A stretch of 44,983 nt of DNA from Acidobacteriaceae bacterium (GTDB lineage: Bacteria > Acidobacteriota > Terriglobia > Terriglobales > Acidobacteriaceae): positions 1-44,983 of the forward strand of contig PLXE01000052.1 in the NCBI GenBank assembly GCA_003151335.1, read 5' to 3'. Below, piece by piece: positions 17,774 through 26,043 of this stretch; position 1 is the stretch's first letter; the number at the start of each line of letters is the position of its first letter. A model generated the notes under the pieces. The model made no database searches. It was not told the origin of the DNA and saw only the letters and a program-made list of their open reading frames with translations. A program made the position numbers and the translations under genes.

Positions 17774-18349
17774 ATGAGCGCCGATCGATTTTCGCGCATG
17801 CTTCTGAAGATGCAATTTGTCGTGTGGGTGGTTTACGGCTTTCTGGCCGGCCTGCGACATTGGCCGGCGGGAGTAGCTTTCGGAGTTCTCGCCAGCCTAG
17901 GCTTGCTGTCGCTGGAAGCCAGCCGTCATATTAAAGTCAAGCTGATGGACTGGGTTTTGTTGGGCTACTTTGTCATCGCGGCGATCGCGACATTTCTAAT
18001 TCGGTCGGCCGCGTTTCCAGCCTACAGTTCGGTGGTTATCTGGGGGCTATACGCTGGTGTGACCTGGACATCGATCCTTGTAGGCGTTCCATTCTCCCGG
18101 CAATATGCGCGCGAATCGGCGCCCCCTGAGAGCTGGCATACTGTCGGCTTCCTCCATGCCAACCGGGTCATCAGCGTGGTTTGGGGACTTGCGTTTTCCG
18201 TCAACATCGTCTTGGCGGCCATCGCCCTGAATCCGCGCAATAAACCTCTGCTGGTTGGCGTCCTCGCCCCTCTACTCACTATGGTTGCCGCCACAATTTT
18301 CACCACCCGGTACACGAAGATCTCGCGCCAGCGCGCTGGGCGGGCCTAG
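17774..18349 (+). CDS. Conserved integral membrane protein
   Basis: A 191-residue protein of unknown function with five or six hydrophobic segments. The stretch FSRQYARESAPPESWH followed by FLHANRVISVVWGLAF between the third and fifth segments resembles a conserved part of a widespread family of uncharacterised bacterial membrane proteins. The reading frame stays open upstream to 17615, but that part comes from the palindromic repeat, and the start at 17774 is chosen because of the TATAAT box 6 bases before it. It stands alone, with HdeD-like protein downstream on the same strand. Confidence 0.7.
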   Translation: MSADRFSRMLLKMQFVVWVVYGFLAGLRHWPAGVAFGVLASLGLLSLEASRHIKVKLMDWVLLGYFVIAAIATFLIRSAAFPAYSSVVIWGLYAGVTWTSILVGVPFSRQYARESAPPESWHTVGFLHANRVISVVWGLAFSVNIVLAAIALNPRNKPLLVGVLAPLLTMVAATIFTTRYTKISRQRAGRA

Positions 18350-18472
18350 CCGGAGTGCTGCGTCCGCATTCCCTGGCAGGAACTTGTAACGGGTAGGACG
18401 CACATCCCTGCTGCGTGGTGCCCCAGCACCAGGCTGCTAACATGAGGTCGGCTGCAAGGAGGAATTCAGAAC

Positions 18473-19015
18473 ATGACACAAGCAGGACTCTCCAACCCCG
18501 GCTCCGGAATGTCAATTGTGTGGGCGATTCTGCTCATCGTCTTCGGTTTCCTGGCCATCGCGATCCCGTTCGCTACCTCGTGGGGTGTGGTTGTGGTCAT
18601 CGCCTGGCTGATCGTCTTCAGCGGCGTATTTCAGTTCATTCATGCCTTCCAGTCGAAAGGCGTCGGGCACATACTCTGGAAGCTTTTGGTCGCAGTTCTG
18701 TATCTGATCGCCGGTTGCTATTTTCTGCTGCATCCCGTGCTGGGGGTTGCCGCATTCACTCTGGTGCTGGCGATTTTCTTTGTGGTGGAGGGAGTGTTCG
18801 ACCTGGTGGCTTACTTCCCAACCCGCGCTATCCCAGGATCGGGCTGGATTCTGTTCGACGGCATCGTCACCTTGGTCCTCGGCCTGCTGGTCTGGCGCCA
18901 GTGGCCCTCCAGTTCGTTGTGGGTGATGGGTACGCTGGTCGGAATCAGCATGATCTTCACCGGGATGACGCGTCTGATGCTGAGCCTGGCTGTAAGGCGT
19001 CTGGCGCACAACTAA
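18473..19015 (+). CDS. HdeD/DUF308-family membrane protein
   Basis: A 180-residue protein with six membrane segments and the repeated pattern of the HdeD family: IVWAILLIVFGFLAIAIPF, then IAWLIVFSGVFQFIHAF, LLHPVLGVAAFTLVL and FVVEGVFDLVAYF. HdeD of Escherichia coli supports acid resistance at high cell density; the role here is only inferred from the family. A strong AAGGAGGA ribosome site precedes the ATG by about 10 bases. It is a single gene with repeats on both sides. Confidence 0.88.
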   Translation: MTQAGLSNPGSGMSIVWAILLIVFGFLAIAIPFATSWGVVVVIAWLIVFSGVFQFIHAFQSKGVGHILWKLLVAVLYLIAGCYFLLHPVLGVAAFTLVLAIFFVVEGVFDLVAYFPTRAIPGSGWILFDGIVTLVLGLLVWRQWPSSSLWVMGTLVGISMIFTGMTRLMLSLAVRRLAHN

Positions 19016-19265
19016 CGAGGGCGCAATGCCGCAGCCTGGCGCCTGAGGTTTGTTGCTCTGTTGGACTAACCTGGGTTACGAACCTTGCGAGAGAACGGAG
19101 TGGTGGGATCGAATCGGAGTGGACGGCCAGAGATCGTGGGTTGAAAATGTCCGCTGGGCCGGCCGGGACCTTCCTCTGCCAGGCTGGCGTCCAAAAGACG
19201 GACGCGAACCTGGGGCGCCACGCGCCAGGCATCTTCTCATCACTCCGAGTATCCCTGCTGGCGAC
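19016..19265. repeat. Gap with a RAYT-tail element carrying the 42-bp palindrome
   Basis: Bases 19091-19218 are homologous to the end of the RAYT gene (ATCGAATCGGAGTGGACGG onward) plus its palindrome (GCCAGGCTGGCGTCC at 19178, then GGACGCGAACCTGGGGC). One base is missing next to the GTGGTGG stretch, so this copy is frameshifted relative to the gene. The rest of the gap shows nothing I recognise. Confidence 0.7.
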
Positions 19266-19517
19266 CTACCAAAAAGAGAGACGAGGCCAGTTTCGACGAA
19301 CCGCAGATCGCTGTCCGAGAGTTGCATCACCTGAGAGTGTTTGGGAGTCAGGACCGGGGACAAGATAATCTTGGCAGACGTGCTTGGCCTCTCTTCCTTC
19401 GATCCCTACTTCCGTCCAGCATCGGCATACCGTTAGAAAACACTTCATGCAGATCGATTCGATCACGCCGTCGGCGATAAAGCGGTGCACGAACAGATTG
19501 TCCGATTGCGCTTGCAT
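19266..19517 (-). CDS. Small cysteine-rich protein, possible zinc binding
   Basis: An 83-residue frame of unknown function. The centre, FIADGVIESICMKCFLTV followed by a later HVC, has Cys-x2-Cys and His-x-Cys pairs that could hold one zinc ion. It recalls small acidobacterial proteins with the pattern DGxIxSICxxCFxT and a closing HxC; this is from memory and unchecked. The last 35 residues look random and may be a readthrough extension. TAGTAT, a poor -10 box, lies 6 bases before the ATG. It is surrounded by repeats and could be a remnant. Confidence 0.45.
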   Translation of the reverse strand: MQAQSDNLFVHRFIADGVIESICMKCFLTVCRCWTEVGIEGREAKHVCQDYLVPGPDSQTLSGDATLGQRSAVRRNWPRLSFW

Positions 19518-19893
19518 GCCCCAATACTAGGACGATCAGATTTCAGTTGTCTGGGCAATAGTGCACACTTGATCGCCTGGGGTCGCGGCAGTTTCCGGCA
19601 TTATGCTTTGCGGGCGAACCGAGTGGTGGAGATCGAATCGGAGTGGGCGGCCACAGATCGTGAGTGGAAGAGGTTCGGGCGGGTGGCCCGGCCAAAGCTC
19701 TTGTTGACGAAGTCTGTTCAAACATGGGGTGCCCCGTTCTAGCCTGATTTTGGCTAGGGCGGGGCAGTTGCCGGCTTGGTGATGCGAACCCGTGGCTTCG
19801 CTCGGGGCAGGCTCTTCGACTCGGTCGCCGCGGCGACCTCGCTCAGGTGGACAGGCCGAACTGCCCAGCATGACAGACAGAAAAGAGCAGCCC
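19518..19893. repeat. Gap with type B RAYT-tail element and a third repeat family
   Basis: Bases 19576-19765 encode the last 55 or so codons of a second RAYT lineage (SFRHYALRANRVVEIESEW through VQTWGAPF and stop), ending in the hairpin GCCCCGTTCTAGCC and GGCTAGGGCGGGGC (19731-19765). Bases 19812-19845 hold a different repeat with the perfect palindrome GTCGCCGCGGCGAC at 19824-19837, found again at 30683-30696. No intact gene is seen. Confidence 0.75.
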
Positions 19894-20856
19894 CTACACC
19901 CTCGCCAGGTGGACCCCAAACCATTTCTTCCGGTCGCACCAGGTGTGCTCCAGGGTGAAGCCGCTTTCGCGCAGGATGGATTCGATCATGGCGTCGGTGT
20001 ACTTGTAGCTGATCTCGGTGTGGATGCGCTCGCCGGACGCGAACGACACGTCCAGGTCGAGTGCCGGAATAAATGCGGTTTGCGCGGTGGTGCTTTCCAG
20101 GTGGGCCTCGATGCGCGACTGGCGTCGGTTCCACAGCGCGACATGACGGAAGCGATCGACCTCGAAGTCGGCATCCAACTCGCGATTCAGGCGCGCCAGA
20201 ATGTTCCGGTTAAACGCCGCCGTAACTCCCTGCGAATCGTCGTATGCGGGCAGCAGGATCTTCGGACTCTTGGCGAAATCGGCGCCCAGCAGCAAAGCGT
20301 CGCCTGCGCGCAGCGTCCGGCGGATGCGGCGCAAAATCCGCACCGCCTCGTCGGGTTCGAAATTCCCAATGCTCGATCCGATGTAGAGCACCAGCTTGCG
20401 CCCGCTGATGCGGCCCAGCGCGGGCACGCCTCCGGTGTAGTCGGCGACGATGGGATTGACCCGCAGCCCGGGAAATTGCCGTCCCAGTTGCGCTTCCGCT
20501 TCCTGCAACGCGGAAGGCGATACGTCAATCGGATAAAACAGCGCGCGGCTTTGCCGGCGCAGTAATTCTTCAATCAGAATGCAGGTCTTGCTGGCGGTGC
20601 CGGCGCCGAGTTCGACCAGAGTCAGCGACGTTCCGGCATGTTGCAGGATATCGCCCGCGTACGTCTCAAGGATCGAGCGCTCGGTGCGCGTGAGATAGTA
20701 CTCCGGCAACTCGGTGATCTGCTCGAAGAGGGCCGAGCCGATGTGGTCATAAAACAGCTTCGACGGCAGCCGCTTGGGCGTCGCGCTCAGGCCCTCGAAT
20801 ACTTCCAGCGCGATTGCGTCGTTCGCCAGGAACTGAAGTTGCTTGCTAGTTGCCAT
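19894..20856 (-). CDS. egtD: L-histidine N(alpha)-methyltransferase EgtD
   Basis: EgtD trimethylates the alpha-amino group of histidine using SAM, giving hercynine, the first step of ergothioneine synthesis. The 320-residue protein has family motifs LPSKLFYDHIGSALFEQIT, YLTRTERSIL, the SAM loop LVELGAGTASKT, YIGSSIGNF and the C-terminal region HTEISYKYT. The ATG at 20856 is chosen because the protein then begins right before the conserved region; the frame is open further upstream only through egtB. It overlaps the end of egtB by 11 bases, so the two genes form one unit. Confidence 0.93.
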   Translation of the reverse strand: MATSKQLQFLANDAIALEVFEGLSATPKRLPSKLFYDHIGSALFEQITELPEYYLTRTERSILETYAGDILQHAGTSLTLVELGAGTASKTCILIEELLRRQSRALFYPIDVSPSALQEAEAQLGRQFPGLRVNPIVADYTGGVPALGRISGRKLVLYIGSSIGNFEPDEAVRILRRIRRTLRAGDALLLGADFAKSPKILLPAYDDSQGVTAAFNRNILARLNRELDADFEVDRFRHVALWNRRQSRIEAHLESTTAQTAFIPALDLDVSFASGERIHTEISYKYTDAMIESILRESGFTLEHTWCDRKKWFGVHLARV

Positions 20857-22144
20857 TGGCCAACCGTATGCCCATAAATTGCCAGCGCACATGGGGCGGA
20901 AAGAAGTTGCGATAGGTGGCTCGAATGTGCGACTGCGGCGTGGCGCAGGAGCCGCCGCGCAACACCATCTGATTGCACATGAACTTGCCGTTGTACTCGC
21001 CGACGGCCCCCGCGGCCGGCTTGAAGCCGGGATACGGCCCGTACGCGCTGGCCGTCCATTCCCAAACATCGCCGAACATCTGCGACAGCGGCTCGGCTTC
21101 TTCGTTCTGCGCGCGCGGATGCAGATGCCCGCTCTCCAGCAGATTTCCCGCCACCCGGCACGATCGCGCGGCAACTTCCCACTCGAATTCAGTAGGCAGC
21201 CGCGCCCCCGCCCAGCGAGCGAAGGCGTCGGCCTCGTAGTAGCTGACGTGGCAAACCGGCTCGCTCAATTCCAACGGCTTCATGCCTTCGACGGTGTAAT
21301 GCCACCAATCGCCAACGCGCTGCTCCCAGTACAACGGAGCGCTCCACTGATTGCTGCGCACGCAGTCCCAGCCGTCGGAAAGCCATAGTTCGGCTGTGCC
21401 GTAGCCGTTGTCGCGCATGAATTCCAGATACTCGCCGTTGGTCACCGGCCGGGAAGCCAGGCGAAATCGTTCGAGATAAACATTGTGACGCGGGCCTTCG
21501 TTGTCGAACGCGAAGCCCTCGCCGGCAAAACCGGCGCTGTAAATCCCTTCGTCGAAACTGCGCCACTCGATGGGCGGGACGGAGGCAGAGGCACTCGGTG
21601 CGCGGTGGCTTTCTGACGTTGGGCGAAAGGCTGGCCGCAGGGGATTCGTCCACAGCCCGTTCTTGACGTCGGTGACGATCAGCTCCTGATGCTGCTGCTC
21701 ATGGTTGATTCCCAGCGTAATCAGCGCGACCAGCTCGGGCGCAGGCTCGGTTATGAGGATGTGCACGATGGCATCGTCCACGTACGCGCGATAGGCATGT
21801 ACTTCGTCCAATCCAGGGCGCGACAAGGTGTGCCGCATGGCCCGCAACGGCCGATCGCCCACGGCGTTGTAATACGAATTAAATAGATTGCGAAATGCGT
21901 GATGGAAGGGGCGATAGTCGGGCAGGTGCTCGGCCAGAAGAAAAGTCTCGAAGAACCAGGTGGTGTGCGCCAAGTGCCACTTGGCCGGACTGGTGTCGGG
22001 CATCGGCTGCAGGCCGTGATCTTCCACGCTCAAGGGAGCACAGATCTGGAGAGAAGCCTCCCGCACCGCCAGATACTTCTCCAGCAATGAGGCTTCGCCT
22101 GGGGGCGGCGCAGGCAGATCGCGAATTGGACTGATGCTGTGCAT
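20846..22144 (-). CDS. egtB: Ergothioneine sulfoxide synthase EgtB
   Basis: EgtB is a non-haem iron enzyme that uses oxygen to join a thiol to hercynine. The 432-residue protein has an N-terminal DinB-like domain with the iron-binding histidines in WHLAHTTW (His57/His60 area) and HEQQH (148-152). The C-terminal formylglycine-enzyme-like domain shows RPVTNGEYLEFM, LPTEFEWEVAAR, GDVWEWTASAY and RGGSCATP. The ATG at 22144 gives the usual start. egtD follows, but egtA, egtC and egtE are not nearby. That fits EgtB enzymes that accept cysteine directly, as described for an acidobacterial enzyme, but substrate choice is inference. Confidence 0.92.
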   Translation of the reverse strand: MHSISPIRDLPAPPPGEASLLEKYLAVREASLQICAPLSVEDHGLQPMPDTSPAKWHLAHTTWFFETFLLAEHLPDYRPFHHAFRNLFNSYYNAVGDRPLRAMRHTLSRPGLDEVHAYRAYVDDAIVHILITEPAPELVALITLGINHEQQHQELIVTDVKNGLWTNPLRPAFRPTSESHRAPSASASVPPIEWRSFDEGIYSAGFAGEGFAFDNEGPRHNVYLERFRLASRPVTNGEYLEFMRDNGYGTAELWLSDGWDCVRSNQWSAPLYWEQRVGDWWHYTVEGMKPLELSEPVCHVSYYEADAFARWAGARLPTEFEWEVAARSCRVAGNLLESGHLHPRAQNEEAEPLSQMFGDVWEWTASAYGPYPGFKPAAGAVGEYNGKFMCNQMVLRGGSCATPQSHIRATYRNFFPPHVRWQFMGIRLANGN

Positions 22145-22293
22145 AAACCTGCAAATGTGAATCGTTCTTGAGATGCAGAAAGCGAACGTTGCGGCTGTGC
22201 CCACTTCGGGGTGGGGTGCCGTGTTGCCTCTCCTAGAGCAGATGCGGAGATTGCGCGGAGGCTACAAAATTTAAGGCAGTGCAAGACGGGGCG

Positions 22294-23076
22294 CTATTTT
22301 GCGATTTCGGCGGGAGCGGCGGGCTGAATTTGCGGCTCTTCGATGGTCGTGGAAGGCTGCTCGTATAACCCCCGCAGATCGTTCCAGCGGACCGCCAGCA
22401 CCTCCACGCCCATCTTCAACCCGTCGCGAATAGGATTGATCTTGGAACGGTGATCGTGGGCCCACTCCACCGCGACCTCGACGGTGCGCAGCTTGAACTT
22501 GTTGGCCAGAAACAGCAGCTCGGGGTCGAATCCCCAGCGCTCGACGCGCTGCCGCGAGAAGACGGTCTGGGCCGCCGTCCGGGCAAACGCCTTGAAGCCG
22601 CATTGGGTGTCGCGATACTTCAATCCCAGAACCATGCGCAGCGCCAGATTGAACAGCCGTCCATACAACTGCCGATACCATGGCTGCCGCTCAGTTTGCA
22701 GTCCAGCCTCGAGCCAGCGCGAGCCGATGGCGACGTCCGCGCCCCCCTCAATTGCCGCGAACAGCTTGGTCGCTTCGTAAATGGGCGACGACAAGTCCGC
22801 GTCAGTAAACAGCAGAACGTCGCCGTGGGCGTGCAACATGCCGTTGCGCACGCTGTAGCCTTTGCCGCGATTTCCGGGGTTCTCCAGCAATCGAGTCGCG
22901 GGATATCGGCTGGCAAAGCTGCGCGCAATTTCGGCGGTGCCGTCGCTGGAACCGTCATTCACGACGATCACCTCAGCCTGGATTTGCCGTTCACGGATGT
23001 AGGCAAAAACTTTGGGGAGCGAGGTAGCTAGCCGCTCGCTTTCGTTGTAAGCCGGAATTATGAAGCTGTAATACAT
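22294..23076 (-). CDS. Family 2 glycosyltransferase, dolichyl/polyprenyl-phosphate sugar type
   Basis: A 260-residue GT2 enzyme, probably acting on the cytoplasmic membrane face to transfer a sugar to a polyprenyl phosphate. Motifs seen are SFIIPAYNESERL, VVNDGSSDGTAEIA, the metal-binding DADLSSP, QCGFKAF and RWGFDPELLF, which match the dolichyl-phosphate beta-glucosyltransferase-like branch. No membrane segment is obvious at the C-terminus, which ends in a Pro/Glu/Ala-rich tail. The ATG at 23076 is preferred over a TTG at 23082. TACAAT at 23098-23103 is a possible -10 box. It lies upstream of egtB on the same strand, 150 bases away; a shared function is not evident. Confidence 0.85.
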   Translation of the reverse strand: MYYSFIIPAYNESERLATSLPKVFAYIRERQIQAEVIVVNDGSSDGTAEIARSFASRYPATRLLENPGNRGKGYSVRNGMLHAHGDVLLFTDADLSSPIYEATKLFAAIEGGADVAIGSRWLEAGLQTERQPWYRQLYGRLFNLALRMVLGLKYRDTQCGFKAFARTAAQTVFSRQRVERWGFDPELLFLANKFKLRTVEVAVEWAHDHRSKINPIRDGLKMGVEVLAVRWNDLRGLYEQPSTTIEEPQIQPAAPAEIAK

Positions 23077-23140
23077 CTGCAACTTAGACGCTGGCTTATT
23101 GTATTCCAGTTGTCAGAGGGCAATGTTTGTTCGCAGGGAG

Positions 23141-23476
23141 TCAGTGCATGGCTGGATGGGACATACTCTCTCGCAAAGGATAGTCTATGACGATTGCCTT
23201 CCCGGAAGAGAGTGCCTTAACGGAATGGAGGGTATTAGGTGGAACGATTCCGACAGAGCCGGGACCTGCGCGCTGGGTGACCCCAGCGATGGTTATTTCC
23301 AGTTCTCCTTCCAGGACTTCCCAGACCTCTTCCTGGGGGTGGGAATGCTCATGAATCGAGGCCCCAGCGTCGAACTCGTAATGCCCAAATGTCATGCTGG
23401 CGGAATCGAAATAGCGGCCTCTCCAGCCCGGCAAGCGTTCGATGGTTGGCAGTTTACTGGTATCGATGAATGTCAC
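23141..23476 (-). CDS. Small cupin-domain protein
   Basis: A single-domain cupin of 111 residues. The first cupin motif is seen as SIHEHSHPQEEVWEVLEGE, with three histidines and a glutamate able to hold a metal ion, and the second as GIVPPNTLHSV. Function is not predictable; such proteins can be isomerases, dioxygenases or sensors. The GTG at 23476 is preceded by GAGGGG at 7 bases. The frame is open further upstream to 23593, but that start would overlap the divergent gene at 23586 and precedes nothing conserved. Confidence 0.8.
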   Translation of the reverse strand: MTFIDTSKLPTIERLPGWRGRYFDSASMTFGHYEFDAGASIHEHSHPQEEVWEVLEGELEITIAGVTQRAGPGSVGIVPPNTLHSVKALSSGKAIVIDYPLRESMSHPAMH

Positions 23477-23585
23477 GGTCCACCCCTCAGGCTGCTGTTT
23501 GCTGATTTTACACCGGCAGGTCGAGGGTGACTCTTGTGGACGGCACTTGCAGTGCCGACGAAGCGGGATTAGCCTTCCCTTAGCC

Positions 23586-24251
23586 ATGCGCACCGCTCAC
23601 CTTCTCGGCGTCCTGCTGGTGTTGAATGTTGCCGCCAGCGCTGCGTCCAAACCCCACGTGGTAAGCCTGGGAAAGCCGCAGCCGGTCAAGCTGTTCCTCG
23701 GCGCTGCGGAAACCAAGACGATGGACATCGCGGTCAGTCCGCTTTTTGTGGATGCCAAGCTGAAAGAGTTTACGACCGGCAAGTCCCACGAGGTCACCGA
23801 CCGGCAGTTCGTGGTGCGCCGCGCTTTTCGTATCAATGACGCACTTCCCGACGAGGCCCGCAAGTCTCCCAAATGGCTTTGGCAACTGGGTGGGTGGCTG
23901 CTGGTGGACCGCAGTTCCGGCAAGATCACGCCAATCAAGTTGCCCGATTTCGATCCGTTTTACTCGGAGGTGAGTTGGTACCGTGACTATGCGGCGTACT
24001 GCGGCACCACCGCCAATGGTGAAAAACTCGACGCCGTAGTCGTGCAAATTGGCGTCAAAAAGCCGCTGTATCGCAAAGCACTGGGAAAGGCGAGCGGCGG
24101 AGAACAGCCCGACTCCGATTGCGCCGTCCCGCACTGGGAGCGTCAACCCGCGCGTGTGACCTTCCTTCCCAAAGTTGGTGACAAGCTCAGCGTGAGCGTG
24201 CGAGGCCGCTTTGTTGACGAAGTAGCCGACGACGATTCCGACGAACCTTAA
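23586..24251 (+). CDS. Secreted protein of unknown function
   Basis: A 221-residue protein I do not recognise. The first 20 residues (MRTAHLLGVLLVLNVAASAA) are a signal peptide. The mature part has KPQPVKLFLGAAETKTMDI, a WLWQLGGWLLVDRSSGKITPI region and two cysteines (in AAYCGTT and DSDCAVP) that could form a disulfide. The C-terminus is acidic (VADDDSDEP). The start at 23586 is chosen because the signal peptide begins there. An FmdE-like gene follows after about 35 bases on the same strand. Confidence 0.75.
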   Translation: MRTAHLLGVLLVLNVAASAASKPHVVSLGKPQPVKLFLGAAETKTMDIAVSPLFVDAKLKEFTTGKSHEVTDRQFVVRRAFRINDALPDEARKSPKWLWQLGGWLLVDRSSGKITPIKLPDFDPFYSEVSWYRDYAAYCGTTANGEKLDAVVVQIGVKKPLYRKALGKASGGEQPDSDCAVPHWERQPARVTFLPKVGDKLSVSVRGRFVDEVADDDSDEP

Positions 24252-24286
24252 TTCAGATCAACTTTGAGACGGAGTACGGGTTTCCA

Positions 24287-24871
24287 TTGAAGAGCCTTGA
24301 CGAACTGCTGCGCGACGCTGAGGAAGCCCACGGACATCTCTGTGCCGGGCAGGTGTTGGGCGTTCGTCTGGCCATGCTCGGACTGGAACTGCTGGGCATC
24401 GACGACCCGCGCGGCAAAGATCGCAAGCGTCTCATCACCTTTGTGGAGATTGACCGCTGCGCCACCGATGCGGTTGCCGTCGTGACCGGCTGCCGGTTGG
24501 GCAAGCGGGCGCTCAAATTCCGTGACTGGGGCAAAGTGGCGGCGACCTTTGTCGATCTCGCCTCGCAGCGAGCGGTGCGGGTCTGCGCCCGCGAAAGTTC
24601 GAAAACGCTGGCGCGGCAAATGCATCCTGAAATCGAGAACAAGAACCAGCAGCAGATGCTGGCCTATCGCGAGATAGCGAACGCCGACCTGTTCACCGTG
24701 CAGTGGGTAAAGGTCGCGCTGCCGCCCGAGGAATTGCCCGGCTACAAAGGCGAGCGCATCGTGTGCGAGCAATGCGGCGAAGGTATCAACTTCCAGCGCG
24801 AAGTCCGGCGCGACGGAAAAATCCTGTGCCGCGCCTGCGCCGGCGAACGCTATTACGAAGACATTTCGTAG
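24287..24871 (+). CDS. FmdE-family protein with C-terminal zinc ribbon
   Basis: The 194-residue protein belongs to the family named after subunit E of molybdenum formylmethanofuran dehydrogenase. Its N-terminal signature EEAHGHLCAGQVLGVRLA carries His15, His17 and Cys19, and IDRCATDAVAVVTGCRLGK follows. The C-terminus has two Cys-x2-Cys pairs (CEQCGEGI and CRAC) forming a zinc ribbon. In bacteria that are not methanogens or methylotrophs the role of such proteins is not established; metal or molybdenum-cofactor handling is an inference. The start is a TTG with GGAG about 12 bases upstream. It follows the secreted protein gene closely. Confidence 0.82.
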   Translation: MKSLDELLRDAEEAHGHLCAGQVLGVRLAMLGLELLGIDDPRGKDRKRLITFVEIDRCATDAVAVVTGCRLGKRALKFRDWGKVAATFVDLASQRAVRVCARESSKTLARQMHPEIENKNQQQMLAYREIANADLFTVQWVKVALPPEELPGYKGERIVCEQCGEGINFQREVRRDGKILCRACAGERYYEDIS

Positions 24872-24953
24872 GCGGGGATGCCGCGAGGTCGCGACGGCAT
24901 GGCGCTGCACAGGTTTGGGATCGCTGGCAGCCAAGGGGATCCGAGGGCGCAGC

Positions 24954-25370
24954 CTACAGGGAGACGATCTTGAGGCCGGGGATCATCTGGAAGTGGCGAA
25001 GGTTGGCAGTAGCGACACTGTAGCCGAGTTCCAGAGCGGTCACCCCGATCAATAGATCGGAGAGAGGAAGGCGGACGCCCTTGGCCTGGTTCTCGCCGTC
25101 GATCTGGCCGGTGCGTAGGGCAACCGGCACGGTGATGGGATGGATGGGCAACGCCGTGAGCAGTTCCTGGATGAACTGGTGCCGCTTGGCTCTTCGGTGC
25201 GGTGTGTCGGCGCGGGCGGCACCGTGGGCCAACTCGATTAACGTGACCACGGAGATTGCGATCTCGGTATTGCCCGCTGGGCTGCCGGAGATGGCCGCGA
25301 GCATCTGTCGCGCATTTTGCCCTTGGCGCTCGGCTGTAATCAGTACGCTGGAGTCGAGGATCAGTCCCAT
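24954..25370 (-). CDS. PIN-domain (VapC-type) toxin
   Basis: A 138-residue PIN-domain ribonuclease toxin. The acidic active-site residues are visible in MGLILDSSVLI (Asp6), VVTLIELAHG (Glu) and LPLSDLLIGVTALELG (Asp), with TANLRHFQMIPGL close to the C-terminus. VapC toxins cut specific RNAs. The gene lies downstream of, and overlaps by 10 bases, a Phd-type antitoxin gene on the same strand, so the two form one operon. Confidence 0.9.
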   Translation of the reverse strand: MGLILDSSVLITAERQGQNARQMLAAISGSPAGNTEIAISVVTLIELAHGAARADTPHRRAKRHQFIQELLTALPIHPITVPVALRTGQIDGENQAKGVRLPLSDLLIGVTALELGYSVATANLRHFQMIPGLKIVSL

Positions 25371-25645
25371 GGCGGTGGTTCTAGCGGTTCGCGGTGGCTC
25401 TCGATAGCTGCCTCAACATCCTTTGCGAAGTCTGCATCCATGACCGCTGTCGAGTCTTCGGGTAACAGCGCGATGCACTCCGAGATGGTGCGGCGGGCCG
25501 GTACTGGGGGATGGATCACCGCTACGGGCAGCTTGCCGCCCTCGCTCTCGATGACGACTTCCGCACCCGCACGCACGCGGGCCAGCACCGACGCGAAGTC
25601 GCTGGCGGCTTCCGCTTCCGAGATGTGGATGACGTGGTCGGCCAT
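25361..25645 (-). CDS. Phd/YefM-family antitoxin
   Basis: A 94-residue antitoxin. The N-terminal DNA-binding fold is seen as HISEAEAASDFASVLARV followed by GAEVVIESEGGKLPVAVI, the usual Phd/YefM pattern. The C-terminal acidic stretch would bind the PIN toxin encoded next. The ATG at 25645 is chosen because TATAAT (25652-25657, minus strand) lies exactly 6 bases before it. The frame is open for 19 more codons upstream, but that would place the promoter inside the gene. Confidence 0.85.
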   Translation of the reverse strand: MADHVIHISEAEAASDFASVLARVRAGAEVVIESEGGKLPVAVIHPPVPARRTISECIALLPEDSTAVMDADFAKDVEAAIESHREPLEPPPWD

Positions 25646-25651
25646 GGCGCG

Positions 25652-25657
25652 ATTATA
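25652..25657 (-). promoter_or_regulatory. -10 box of the Phd/PIN pair
   Basis: On the minus strand TATAAT is followed by CGCGCC and then the antitoxin ATG, a 6-base gap. The message would be leaderless. No clear -35 box was found. Confidence 0.5.
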
Positions 25658-25843
25658 CCGGTTTATGCAACCCTCCAAACCTGGAAGATCAATATCAACC
25701 AACTGAAATCAAGCCCTTTCTTGCCAATGCCATTACACAACCCACGCCTTGGTGTTCTACTCCAATAAGTGTACGGCCCACGTCATTGGCAGGTCGGGTA
25801 CACTCATGATGGCGAAGAAATCGGTTTTCCCACTAGGAATTTA

Positions 25844-26020
25844 ATGCCAACCGCTGCGACCAAGCGACGCCTTAAGTTGCTTACCATTGAACTCGACCGA
25901 GAGGAAGATGGACGCTGGATAGCCGACGTTCCCGATCTTCCGGGCGTCATGGTCTATGGACATACCAAGGAAGATGCACTTGCTAAGGTGCAGGCGTTGG
26001 TATTGAGGGTATTGGAATAA
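25844..26020 (+). CDS. HicB-like antitoxin, orphan
   Basis: A 58-residue protein with the HicB partial RNase H-like fold: LLTIELDREEDGRWIADVPDLPGV followed by VYGHTKEDALAKVQALVLRVLE. (The motif is given in two parts.) Core features are the DGRW turn, the DLPGV strand and the DALAK helix. An AGGAA site precedes the ATG by 4 bases. No HicA toxin gene lies on either side: upstream is intergenic, downstream is the end of gatA on the other strand. It may be a lone regulator or the survivor of a lost pair. Confidence 0.72.
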   Translation: MPTAATKRRLKLLTIELDREEDGRWIADVPDLPGVMVYGHTKEDALAKVQALVLRVLE

Positions 26021-26043
26021 TCCAGCTTCAACCGCCGCCCATT

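Noticed and set aside
18415-19368. 317-codon plus-strand frame overlapping the HdeD-like gene
   Set aside because: It is in another frame of the HdeD-like gene, which has membrane segments and a good ribosome site; the longer frame runs on into repeat DNA.
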